DNA from: an uncultured Porphyromonadaceae bacterium
Lineage (GTDB): Bacteria > Bacteroidota > Bacteroidia > Bacteroidales > Muribaculaceae
Reading direction: 5' to 3'
Length of the DNA: 60,188 nt
Assembly: GCA_947573485.1 (NCBI GenBank)
Contig: CANPGB010000019.1
Location: forward strand, 1-60,188
Made by a program: the position numbers and the translations under genes. Below the pieces are notes generated by a model that was not told where the DNA came from, ran no database searches, and saw nothing but the letters and a program-made list of their open reading frames with translations. Of this stretch, positions 27,374 to 35,732 are shown piece by piece (positions within the stretch are counted from its first letter, which is position 1; every line of letters starts with the position of its first letter).

Positions 27374-27431
27374 ATAGTAGCGGCTCTCACGAGTGTGTCC
27401 GAAGCCACGCCCATGCGCAGCCTCTTTTTAT

Positions 27432-28799
27432 TCAACGCTTAAGTCTTTTTCTCACTCTTTCTTCTTGGTATGAAAGTCTAATGCGGGCAGAATCGCTTGC
27501 GCGATCCATTGCGTCAGCAACCACGCCTGCCAACTCTTCGTCGGTCATGATTTCCACATTTTTTATACGCTCATAGAAGCCCCCATACACAGGTGTTATC
27601 TTTTGTTCTTTATCCCTTACGTCATCATTTGGTATCGGGACATCTCTCAACCACTTTTTCCATATGAACTTCCAAGCCTCAAGATCATCGCAGAGCTTGT
27701 CGACATGCAGCGGGTCATCGTTTATCATGTCGTCGTAGAAGAGAATCACCTCATTTTGGGCTCCGGCCATTTTGTAGAGACTGACCACCAACATCGACGG
27801 CATGGGCGCATAACCACTGATAGCGGCGATTCTCTTTGCCCAGGCGAGACCCTGAGGAACGTTTTGGTCACTCATCAACGCCAACGCGTATACCCACATA
27901 GCGGCAAGATTATCATTGAAGGCTGCTTCAGTAATTCCGGCACGGTCACATAATGTGCGGCGCGTACCGTCATTGTCTTTCGATTTCTTTATAGCTTGCT
28001 TTAACAGCGGTAGGTTAGGATCTGCAAATGCCGTTCTTGCATTACGAAGTCGGAACAACCAATAATCTACAGCATCTGCTGTAAGAGCCTTTGCCTTGTG
28101 TTCCTGAATCATGTCGGCCATCACAAGAAACTTTTCCATAGCCGGAGTCTTGCTGCCATGCAATTTCTCATAGTTTGCAATATACTCCCGAGGGATAGTG
28201 ATGCCTCCGTTGGAAAGGCAGATGGGCAAGTACTTTTCCAACCCCTCTTCAATGCCGCCCTCGGCTGCTATCTCGTAGTATCCGGCGAGCCGTTCTTCAT
28301 AGAACTTATAGTTGGCACACATCTCAGGATACATGGCTGCTATCTGTTCGGCAACCTGCTCGCCACAATAACCGGTCATCCATTTTTTGGTAGAGGCGCT
28401 TTCATCTTCAGTTTTCCCGGCGGCAATCTTCTCTTGCAGTTCTTGTTCGAAGAGGCGCGCACGCTCGAGGGCGGTCTTGGGCATTTTTTCCTTAACGCCG
28501 CTGTCAAGGATCTTCATGTATTTTTCGGGATCCTTCTTTATGCCGTCCCACGAGGTGTAGAGTTTGGCATGGCCGATGTAGGCTTCGTCGCATTTTTCCT
28601 TCTCTGCCTTCTTATACCATTCCTCGGCTTTTTTGGCATCTTTAGCCACCCCGTCGCCCTTGGCATATGCATCGCCAACGGCCAGCATGGCCGCAACATC
28701 GCCGCTCTTCGCTTTCTTTTCAAGCTCTTTGGAGTACTGCGCTGTGGCGCTGCCGGCAACAAGCACGGCTGCTAACATCAGCATTATCACTTTTTTCAT
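27432..28799 (-). CDS. Secreted Sel1-repeat-like protein
   Basis: The 455-residue protein starts with a clear signal peptide (KKVIMLMLAAVLVAGSATA). Residues about 28-75 contain a Sel1-like repeat (AMLAVGDAYAKGDGV, then AEEWYKKA). The remainder is helical and I do not recognise it. Sel1 repeats usually mediate protein-protein contacts in the periplasm. Its start codon shares one base with the upstream gene's stop (TAATG), so the two are a translational pair. Its base composition is less GC-rich than its flanks, which could reflect acquisition; this was judged by eye only. Confidence 0.75.
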   Translation of the reverse strand: MKKVIMLMLAAVLVAGSATAQYSKELEKKAKSGDVAAMLAVGDAYAKGDGVAKDAKKAEEWYKKAEKEKCDEAYIGHAKLYTSWDGIKKDPEKYMKILDSGVKEKMPKTALERARLFEQELQEKIAAGKTEDESASTKKWMTGYCGEQVAEQIAAMYPEMCANYKFYEERLAGYYEIAAEGGIEEGLEKYLPICLSNGGITIPREYIANYEKLHGSKTPAMEKFLVMADMIQEHKAKALTADAVDYWLFRLRNARTAFADPNLPLLKQAIKKSKDNDGTRRTLCDRAGITEAAFNDNLAAMWVYALALMSDQNVPQGLAWAKRIAAISGYAPMPSMLVVSLYKMAGAQNEVILFYDDMINDDPLHVDKLCDDLEAWKFIWKKWLRDVPIPNDDVRDKEQKITPVYGGFYERIKNVEIMTDEELAGVVADAMDRASDSARIRLSYQEERVRKRLKR

Positions 28800-30331
28800 T
28801 ATTCGAGTAGTTTAAGGGTTTCTTTCTGAGAGTCGATAAACGTGGTCTGCTGCCGGAGCAGTTGATTGAGGGTTGCTTCGCTGCTGAACACGGGCTTGAA
28901 TTTCTTGATGAAATTCTTATAACTCTTCTCATATTTTTTCACCACTTCCTGGCGTGCCTTATCCTTTTTATAGGCCATGACGGCAGTGTTCAGAGTTTCT
29001 ATTTCCTGAGCTCCGGGGGCTAAGGGGTCTACCTTGGTAGCATCCATTACCAGAGTTCCGTTCTTCTCAATGTGGTAAGTACCCTCCCACATTTCATTAG
29101 GCTTGTAGTATTTCATCACAGCGCTCACCGAGCCGTCTTCACCAAAGGTGTAGTTACCCACCGTATAATCAGGGGTCTCCCCGAAGCGCTCTTTGTCGCG
29201 GAGCACGGCGGTCTTTGTCCGGCGAACTAAACTTTCATAATCACGGCTTATGCCTTTCTCGCGCTTATCGTTGGCAACTTGTTTCCAGTAGTCAAGCTTC
29301 TCGAAAACCTCCTTGTCATATATATCGCCGGGACTCTGAGTTTTCGACGTCAGATGTACCGGCTTGCCGTTCATCGTACCCACAAGCTCTTCAGCTGTAA
29401 GATATTTTACATCGATAGTCACCTCAGGGAATTTCTCGGCAGCCTCCTTGGAGGATTTCTTGTACCTCTCGCGGCCGGCGATAGCGTCTTCATTCAAATA
29501 TTTGAGGTCGTTCTCCTGCTGGCGATTAGCATAACGGCGGTCCGACTCCGATGTATAGTGTGTATTTTCATCGTCATCTTTAATCCATTCTTTGTATGCC
29601 ATGCTTGCATTACCCGTAGGCGTTATGGTGAGCTTGCCGTCGGTGTAGGTCCATTTCATATTAAGCAGAGCGGAGTGTTGCCAGCCAAGGGTGCCGCCCA
29701 TCACAACATTGCCCCTGCGCTTCACACGGTTACCAACCTTTTGCTTGAGTTCGCCACCCATATAGGGGCTGAAATACTCGTAGTAGGGCTTCTGGGTGCA
29801 GAATATCGTACCCTTGCCGTTGCGCTCGAATGTGAAGGCAACAGTCTCATAATTGTCTTCCTTGAACTCCGGAAATCCATTGCGGACGTAGCGGCAGCCT
29901 ACAGGTGTTTTAATTGATTTGGCTTTCAAATCCCTCTCGCGATAGAGGCGGTAATCCTCTCTTGTACCGTCGGCATGCACAATGGTGCCGTAGAAGAGTT
30001 TTACTTTAGTTTTGGGGTGCCTTTTCTTATAGAAATCCCTATCGCTCAGCGCCTCTATTCTGTTGTAGCCGGTGGTAAGCAGACCGTAAAATACGCTGTT
30101 CTCGGCTTTGTTGCTAAGAATTACATAATAGATATACGGGCATCCGTCATACTTGGGGTATGTCCAGCCGGCGAATGTGATAAATACCGGATTTCCTATG
30201 TGGTCGGTTACGCGTTGTGGCTCATGAATTAGATGACGATACTCTGTTTCCCACGTGTCGTTCCCATCTTCAATGGTTGGGTAAGAGTTAACCTTGGGCA
30301 GTCTGAGGTCAACAAAGTCATCTGTTTGCAA
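28799..30331 (-). CDS. Secreted protein of unknown function, true start upstream
   Basis: This frame is drawn from a TTG at 30331, but that codon lies inside the protein. The in-frame codons before it encode a typical signal peptide (RRIALAAVVLLSALATEA), with no ATG, GTG or TTG before the preceding stop near 30477. An ATG at 30457-30459 would enter this frame if one base were added in the C5-A-C4 tract at 30441-30450. So the gene may carry a frameshift, a sequencing error, or a non-standard start. The mature part (at least 510 residues) has no family I recognise; it is rich in aromatic and charged residues and beta-strand-like. It pairs with the Sel1-like gene downstream. Confidence 0.6.
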   Translation of the reverse strand: MQTDDFVDLRLPKVNSYPTIEDGNDTWETEYRHLIHEPQRVTDHIGNPVFITFAGWTYPKYDGCPYIYYVILSNKAENSVFYGLLTTGYNRIEALSDRDFYKKRHPKTKVKLFYGTIVHADGTREDYRLYRERDLKAKSIKTPVGCRYVRNGFPEFKEDNYETVAFTFERNGKGTIFCTQKPYYEYFSPYMGGELKQKVGNRVKRRGNVVMGGTLGWQHSALLNMKWTYTDGKLTITPTGNASMAYKEWIKDDDENTHYTSESDRRYANRQQENDLKYLNEDAIAGRERYKKSSKEAAEKFPEVTIDVKYLTAEELVGTMNGKPVHLTSKTQSPGDIYDKEVFEKLDYWKQVANDKREKGISRDYESLVRRTKTAVLRDKERFGETPDYTVGNYTFGEDGSVSAVMKYYKPNEMWEGTYHIEKNGTLVMDATKVDPLAPGAQEIETLNTAVMAYKKDKARQEVVKKYEKSYKNFIKKFKPVFSSEATLNQLLRQQTTFIDSQKETLKLLE

Positions 30332-30527
30332 TGCAGCCGAATCGATAGGCTCAAATCGCTGAGCCTCTGTAGCAAGAGCGGAAAGCAGAACAACCGCAGC
30401 TAAAGCTATCCTACGGAGTAATCCGCCGCCCTGTAATTGCGGGGTGGGGGTAACAACATATTGTAAATCAGGGTTTTATAAGCGGTCTACCGCTTAGCAT
30501 TTGTAAAAGTGATATGGTTTATTGCCA

Positions 30528-30562
30528 CAAAGATAAGAAAAAAAACGCAATTCCAAGCCCTC
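30528..30562 (-). promoter_or_regulatory. Promoter of the two-gene secreted-protein unit
   Basis: TATCTTTG (complement of 30528-30535) fits the -7 consensus. Bases 30536-30562 match 27282-27308 upstream of relA at 24 of 27 positions, with CTTG at the same spacing of 18. Confidence 0.6.
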
Positions 30563-30633
30563 GCCTTCAAAAATTCCGGTAATCCCACTCCTTTAATATC
30601 AGCCGTCTTTCTTTGACTTCCCGCAAACATATC

Positions 30634-30666
30634 GCAGGCTCCGATTCTTCGCGAGTCGGAGCCTGC
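30634..30666 (-). terminator. Strong hairpin, probable terminator after recQ
   Basis: Perfect 11-bp arms (30634-30644 and 30656-30666) with an 11-base loop, about 110 bases after the recQ stop. The T tract is weak on the minus strand, so the call is tentative. Confidence 0.5.
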
Positions 30667-30774
30667 TGTATCAAAAAAGTTAGTATTACTGCTAAACTCT
30701 AAGAGTGTCTTATTACTTATTTAGTACGACCAAACAAGCCGCCACAGGTTTAATCGGCTCTCCAACATTTAACA

Positions 30775-32760
30775 TCACTTAACTTTAGCTACAAGGTTTC
30801 CCTCGGCTCGGAGCTTCCCCTGCTCCACCATCTCGCCGATATGAGCCACAAGTTCGGCGAAATGACGCGGATACCAAGCCTTCAGCGAACGCACATCAAG
30901 CCACTCCTCAGGAGCTATCATGCCGAAGAAAGCATCAAGACGGCGCTCGAAAGCCGCGCCGTCGAAACTCCCGGAGTGACGTTTGCCGCGGCACACATCG
31001 CAAGTACCGCACTCTCCGGCGGCGTTCTCGCCAAAGTAGCGCAACATGCCGGCCACGCGGCAACGGGCGTCATCGAACATAAAGTCGCTCACAGCCTTGA
31101 TCTGCCGCTCCATGGCCGCACGGCGGTCTTCGTAGATCTCGCGCCCGAAAATCAGTTGCTCCGAAGGCACCCGGTTGGCGGTAAATAGAATATAAGGCGT
31201 GCGGCGCCGGGGGATAAACGACACTATACGGTTGCGGCGCCAGCTTTTAAGTATCTCATATATAGTATCCTCAGCAATACCCGTCCCGCGAGAAATATGC
31301 GATTGGTTTATCTGCACAAGGTCGGTGAAGAGCCCTGTGTAGTTGCGAAGCACAAAGTCCATGAGCAGCTCCTCAGCAGGGCTGAAATCTATCTCATAAA
31401 GCTCGTGACGGCGCACCGTAATCATCAGCTGCGCCTCAATATCAAGCTCCTCGGTAAACTCAAAGTAGCCCGCACGGTGCAAAATGGAGATTGCGCTCAT
31501 CACAAGGTTTGGAGGCATATGGTAGCGCACGCACATCACAGCGGGGTCGAAGTCGAAAATCGCGCCAAAACCCTCGCCCATGGGCAGACTCAGAAACCTG
31601 CAGATCTCATCGTAGGTATGCCTTATGAAATCCTTCTCGGGGAAAGCCGTGGCGAGCCGTCGCGCCAAAGTCGCACGGTCGCGGTTACCCACTAACAGCA
31701 CCGCGAGCGAAGGCAAACCGTCGCGCCCCGCACGCCCCGCCTCCTGGTAGTATTCCTCAAGGGTCGTAGGAGGGTCGTAGTGCACCACAACCCGCACATC
31801 GGCCTTGTCGATACCCATGCCGAAAGCCGTCGTAGCCACCATTATACGCGTCGCTCCGCTCTGCCAGCGGTCCTGCCGCTCAGCCTTCTCGCGCACCTCG
31901 AGCCCGGCGTGGTAGAACAAAGCCCCGAAGCCCTCGCGCACGAGCAGTGCGGCAAGGTCGGAGGCACGCTTGCGGCTGCGCGTATATATTATGGTGCTCC
32001 CCGCCGTGCCCCTGAGCACCTCAAGAAGCTTGCCGTACTTATCAGTGGTATGCCTTACAAGAAACGAGATATTGGCACGGGTAAAACTCAGGGCGAAGCG
32101 CGCAGGCGATTTCATTTCGAGCCTCTGCGCTATATCATCTACAACTTCGGGAGTGGCCGAGGCCGTAAGGGCAAGCACGGGAGCCTCAGGGAAAGCCTCA
32201 CGAAGCAAGGGCAGCCGCAGATACGAGGGGCGGAAATCATAGCCCCACTGCGAGATGCAGTGTGCCTCATCTACAACGATAAGCGACACGTTCCACCCCG
32301 CTATGCGGGCAAGAAAATTCTCCGACACGGCGCGCTCAGGAGCTATGTATAGCAGCTTCGTACGCCCCTGTATGCAGCACTCGCAGGCATAGTTTGTCTC
32401 GGCGCGCGTCATGCCCGAATATATGCAGGCAGCGCGTATGCCCCGGCGCCGCAGGTTATCCACCTGATCCTTCATCAGCGAGATGAGCGGCGTTATCACC
32501 AGCGTGAGCCCCGGCAGCATAAGGGCCGGAACCTGAAAGGTAATCGACTTTCCGCCACCCGTCGGCAGCAGCCCTATGGTATCGCGGCCGCCGAGCACCG
32601 AGCGCACAATCTCCTGCTGCATGGGCCTGAAAGAGTCGTAGCCCCAGTAGCGGCGAAGCACCTCGCAGGGGTCGTCGGGCATGGCAGCAGGAGCGTCGGC
32701 CACATAGCCGTCGCTGTCGCTGAAATCATAATGTCCGTAGGGAGTGGGCTCGTCGGTCAT
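30775..32760 (-). CDS. recQ: RecQ-family ATP-dependent DNA helicase
   Basis: The 661-residue superfamily 2 helicase has LLPTGGGKSITFQ (Walker A), VDEAHCISQWG (DEAH), TASAT (motif III) and QEAGRAGRDG (motif VI). A four-Cys zinc site closes the core (CGTCDVC). An RQC-like part is present, but no recognisable HRDC domain. It should unwind 3'-tailed DNA in repair. Its start overlaps the recJ stop by 4 bases, so RecJ and RecQ, which act together in the RecF pathway, are co-translated. A second, longer RecQ lies 3 kb away. Confidence 0.92.
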   Translation of the reverse strand: MTDEPTPYGHYDFSDSDGYVADAPAAMPDDPCEVLRRYWGYDSFRPMQQEIVRSVLGGRDTIGLLPTGGGKSITFQVPALMLPGLTLVITPLISLMKDQVDNLRRRGIRAACIYSGMTRAETNYACECCIQGRTKLLYIAPERAVSENFLARIAGWNVSLIVVDEAHCISQWGYDFRPSYLRLPLLREAFPEAPVLALTASATPEVVDDIAQRLEMKSPARFALSFTRANISFLVRHTTDKYGKLLEVLRGTAGSTIIYTRSRKRASDLAALLVREGFGALFYHAGLEVREKAERQDRWQSGATRIMVATTAFGMGIDKADVRVVVHYDPPTTLEEYYQEAGRAGRDGLPSLAVLLVGNRDRATLARRLATAFPEKDFIRHTYDEICRFLSLPMGEGFGAIFDFDPAVMCVRYHMPPNLVMSAISILHRAGYFEFTEELDIEAQLMITVRRHELYEIDFSPAEELLMDFVLRNYTGLFTDLVQINQSHISRGTGIAEDTIYEILKSWRRNRIVSFIPRRRTPYILFTANRVPSEQLIFGREIYEDRRAAMERQIKAVSDFMFDDARCRVAGMLRYFGENAAGECGTCDVCRGKRHSGSFDGAAFERRLDAFFGMIAPEEWLDVRSLKAWYPRHFAELVAHIGEMVEQGKLRAEGNLVAKVK

Positions 32761-34487
32761 ACCTCGGCGGTGCGTATCTGCTTGACCATAAGCTGCAGAG
32801 GCGAGGCGGCGTTCTGGTGCTTGTTCTCCTCTATGGTATAGCAGATGTTGAAAGGCTTGCCGGAATGGATATGCTCGAAGTACTGAGCCATGTTGAAGGC
32901 TATACCGTTTATCACACGCCCCGAGGTATCGTCAACAAGCTCAAGCTTTATATGCTCCAGATTGCGGCCCACAAGGCGGCTCGTGCCGAAATCCTTAACG
33001 CGGCGGGTGCAGAAAGTGGGTATGCGGTTGCCGGGGCCGAAAGGTGTGAAGAGCCGCAGCGTCGATATGAACTCGGGCGTAATCTCGGAGAAGGAGAGGA
33101 AGGCGTCAATATCTATCTGCGGTGTAAGCTGTTCGGGCAGGATATTCGCCGCCACATACTCCTCGAAGCGCTGGGTGAAAGCGGGTATGTTCTCCTCGCG
33201 CAGTGAGAGACCCACGGCGTAGGTGTGGCCGCCGAAATTCTCGAGCAGGTCGCGCGCCGACTCCACTGCCTTGTAGATGTCGAAACCCTGCACAGAGCGC
33301 GAAGAGCCCGTGGCAAGACCGTTGGAAAGCGTAAGCACAACCGACGGCTTATAGTACAACTCAGTGAGGCGCGAGGCCACGATGCCTATTATACCCTTGT
33401 GCCAGTCTTTATTATAGATAACTATCGACTTCTTGGGCGAGTGCACCTCGCCGCGCGCCTCAAGGATAGCGTTGGCCTCCTCGGTAATGCGCTTGTCGAG
33501 CTCCTTGCGGTCTTTGTTATACTGGTCAATCTCAAGTGAGCGACGGGCTGCCTCCTTGGAGTCGCGGGCCACGAGAAGCTCAACAGCCTCGCTGCCACTC
33601 TGCATGCGCCCCGACGCATTGATGCGCGGACCGATTTTAAATACTATATCGTTGATCGTTATCTCCTTGCCGCCAAGCCCGCAGGTGCGGATAATGGCGC
33701 GCAGACCCATATTAGGGTTGGTGTTCAGGCGTTTGAGACCGGCATAGGCAAGCACGCGGTTCTCATCGACCATAGGCACGATGTCGGCCGCGATACTCAC
33801 GGCCACAAGGTCGAGCATACACTCGAGCTCGGCGGTGGCTATGCCGTTGCTTATCGAGAACGCCTGCATGAACTTATAGCCCACGCCACAGCCCGAGAGG
33901 TGGGGGCAGGGGTAGGTCGAGCCTTCGAGTTTGGGGTTGAGGATAGCCACAGCCGGGGGAAGCTCGGCATCGGGCATATGGTGGTCGCAGATAATGAAAT
34001 CGATGCCCAACGACGCCGCATAGGCTATCTCATCGTTGGCCTTGATGCCGCAGTCGAGGATTATGACGAGCTTCACACCCTGAGAGGCGAGGTCGTCGAT
34101 AATCTTGTGCGATATACCGTAGCCCTCCTCATAGCGGGTGGGAATGTAGAAATCGAGCTCGGAGTAGAAATTCTGCAGGTAGCGGTAAACGAGAGCCACG
34201 GCAGTGGTGCCGTCCACATCATAGTCGCCGTAAACAAGTATTTTTTCTTTGGCGCCCATGGCCCGGTTGAGACGCTCGACGGCCTTATCCATGTCGGGCA
34301 TGAGGAAGGGGTCGTGCAGGTCGCGGAGCGAGGGGTGGAAAAATTTCTCGGCAGCATCAAGCGTGGTAATGCCGCGCTGCACAAGCAAATCACTGACAGG
34401 CGGGCAATTGGCAAAACGGCGCGCGAGTTCGGCGCCGAGCTTCTGCTCTTCGCTTGACAAAGACGGGAAGTTCCATTTGCGTGTCAT
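32757..34487 (-). CDS. recJ: Single-stranded-DNA exonuclease RecJ
   Basis: The 576-residue DHH-family nuclease has YGDYDVDGTTA (motif I), DCGIKANDE, the DHH motif in ICDHHMPDAELPP, and GRMQSGSEA near the DHHA1 boundary. It digests single-stranded DNA 5' to 3' during recombination and base-excision repair. Length matches the family. A -7-type box (TATCTTTG, complement of 34512-34519) lies 25 bases upstream. It forms a two-gene unit with recQ. Confidence 0.95.
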   Translation of the reverse strand: MTRKWNFPSLSSEEQKLGAELARRFANCPPVSDLLVQRGITTLDAAEKFFHPSLRDLHDPFLMPDMDKAVERLNRAMGAKEKILVYGDYDVDGTTAVALVYRYLQNFYSELDFYIPTRYEEGYGISHKIIDDLASQGVKLVIILDCGIKANDEIAYAASLGIDFIICDHHMPDAELPPAVAILNPKLEGSTYPCPHLSGCGVGYKFMQAFSISNGIATAELECMLDLVAVSIAADIVPMVDENRVLAYAGLKRLNTNPNMGLRAIIRTCGLGGKEITINDIVFKIGPRINASGRMQSGSEAVELLVARDSKEAARRSLEIDQYNKDRKELDKRITEEANAILEARGEVHSPKKSIVIYNKDWHKGIIGIVASRLTELYYKPSVVLTLSNGLATGSSRSVQGFDIYKAVESARDLLENFGGHTYAVGLSLREENIPAFTQRFEEYVAANILPEQLTPQIDIDAFLSFSEITPEFISTLRLFTPFGPGNRIPTFCTRRVKDFGTSRLVGRNLEHIKLELVDDTSGRVINGIAFNMAQYFEHIHSGKPFNICYTIEENKHQNAASPLQLMVKQIRTAEV

Positions 34488-34511
34488 TCGTTGCTACTCC
34501 TTTTCGGAGTG

Positions 34512-34519
34512 CAAAGATA
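34512..34519 (-). promoter_or_regulatory. -7 box of recJ-recQ
   Basis: TATCTTTG on the minus strand, 25 bases before the recJ start. No clear TTTG is seen at the expected distance upstream. Confidence 0.5.
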
Positions 34520-34572
34520 CGAAAAATAAACGAGAAAACGAGCGCCGCCCGCACAATTTCTTTGCCCCTCTG

Positions 34573-35598
34573 TCAATTGCCGAGGGCATTGTCGAGAATC
34601 GCCTCAAGGATAGCGCCTCCGATAGGCACGAGCCATAGCGAGCCTTCATCAGTTACCGTAGGCGTCGGGCGGTTGGGCTTCCCTGCAGGCTGCGTACCCG
34701 AGAGAGCATAGTCGGAGTCGGCCACCTGCATGGCACTCCACACGGCCTCCGAAATCGCTGCTACAAGACGCTCGGCCTCCTCCGGCGCTCCCTTGCGGTC
34801 GCGCAGAAAAACGGCTATGGTATAGAAGCCGAACGAGCCGTCGGAGCGCGGATAGTAAACAAAGCCAACATCGTTGGTGTTGCCGGTACCGCCCTCCGAA
34901 GCAAAACCGGTACCTGTTTTATGGAAAATGGTAGCACGGCCCGCGGGCAGTCCCGCAGGCAGACGGGTGGCACCGAAAACCGTAGGCTGCGACATCACCG
35001 CACGCACAATCATCGAAGTGGTGTCGGAGCAGAAAAAGCTATGCATCAGCGTGGCGGCATCGGCGGGCGTTGCATGGTTCGAGCTGCACCGCGCAGGGTC
35101 GGCGTGCATCTCATCTTCGGTATATCGCAGGCCGAAATCGCGGGCAGGCGACACGCGCCGAAGCACACTGTCAATAAGCGCAGGCGAGCCGTAGCGGTCA
35201 AAGAGAATATCGGCGGCATTATTGTCGCTCATCAGCATGGTGTACTCCAGCAGCGACACAGGCGAAATATAATAGCCACCCGCAGGATAGCGCGCCCTCA
35301 GCGGGCTCCACGTACCGGCCTTAAGGTCGCTCTTGGCAACGAGGATACTGTCGGTAAGCAGCCGATCGCCGAGCATATGCGAGAGCGCCACCGCCTGGTA
35401 GAATTTCACCACACTTTCCAGGGCAAAGACACTGTCGGCGTTCACTCCCGCAGTATCGCCCTGCGAAGTTATCACGGCGATACCCACTCCCGGCACCCCG
35501 GCAAAGCGGTCGAGAGCCTTCTGCAAGTGAGCCGACGGGGTTGCCATGGCAGCGCACGCCATGGCAAGAGCAACTGCGATGATAATAAGTTTTCGCAT
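34573..35598 (-). CDS. Class A beta-lactamase with C-terminal extension
   Basis: The protein has 341 residues from MRKLIIIAVA; an ATG five codons upstream (35613) is possible but would precede the signal peptide. The signal MRKLIIIAVALAMACAAMA is followed by class A motifs: S62-V-V-K65, SDN at 124-126, an omega-loop Glu in YTEDEMHAD (E161) and KTG at 227-229. The omega loop resembles CfxA/CepA of Bacteroidota (subclass A2). It should hydrolyse beta-lactams in the periplasm; the spectrum cannot be read. After the enzyme fold a Pro-rich segment and a hydrophobic tail (about 295-341) are unusual for the family. Confidence 0.9.
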   Translation of the reverse strand: MRKLIIIAVALAMACAAMATPSAHLQKALDRFAGVPGVGIAVITSQGDTAGVNADSVFALESVVKFYQAVALSHMLGDRLLTDSILVAKSDLKAGTWSPLRARYPAGGYYISPVSLLEYTMLMSDNNAADILFDRYGSPALIDSVLRRVSPARDFGLRYTEDEMHADPARCSSNHATPADAATLMHSFFCSDTTSMIVRAVMSQPTVFGATRLPAGLPAGRATIFHKTGTGFASEGGTGNTNDVGFVYYPRSDGSFGFYTIAVFLRDRKGAPEEAERLVAAISEAVWSAMQVADSDYALSGTQPAGKPNRPTPTVTDEGSLWLVPIGGAILEAILDNALGN

Positions 35599-35627
35599 AT
35601 CAGTGTATTGCATTGGTTTTACAAAAG

Positions 35628-35659
35628 CAAAATTAATAAATTTTCATCATCCCGCCAAT
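35628..35659 (-). promoter_or_regulatory. Promoter of the beta-lactamase gene
   Basis: TAATTTTG (complement of 35628-35635), with ATTG 20 bases upstream (complement of 35656-35659), three of four matches to TTTG. Confidence 0.6.
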
Positions 35660-35673
35660 TTTCAGTAATTTTG
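35642..35673 (+). promoter_or_regulatory. Promoter of the second recQ
   Basis: TTTC at 35642-35645, 20 bases, then TAATTTTG at 35666-35673. It overlaps the divergent beta-lactamase promoter, so the two may interfere. Confidence 0.6.
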
Positions 35674-35680
35674 TCACTCC

Positions 35681-35730
35681 AACCCTAACTCCCCAACTCC
35701 CAACCCCTAACCCCCAACTCCTAACCCCCG
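35681..35730 (+). repeat. C/A/T tract of CTAACCCC-like units in the recQ leader
   Basis: Fifty bases made of variants of AACTCC and CTAACCCC fill the 5' leader of the second recQ, with no G until the last base. A related tract is at 41571-41608. Confidence 0.7.
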
Positions 35731-35732
35731 AA

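Larger units (their letters stand above)
30332..30774. other. Intergenic region: disturbed 5' end, promoter, hairpin
   Basis: This 443-base stretch contains the in-frame signal peptide codons of the 28799-30331 gene (30332-30430), a C-rich tract (30441-30450), its -7 box (30528-30535) and an 11-bp perfect hairpin (30634-30666). Nothing else coding is visible. Confidence 0.6.

Noticed and set aside
24993-27377. A 794-codon open frame on the plus strand across relA
   Set aside because: It is antisense to a gene with full RelA motifs; GC-rich codon use opens the opposite frame.
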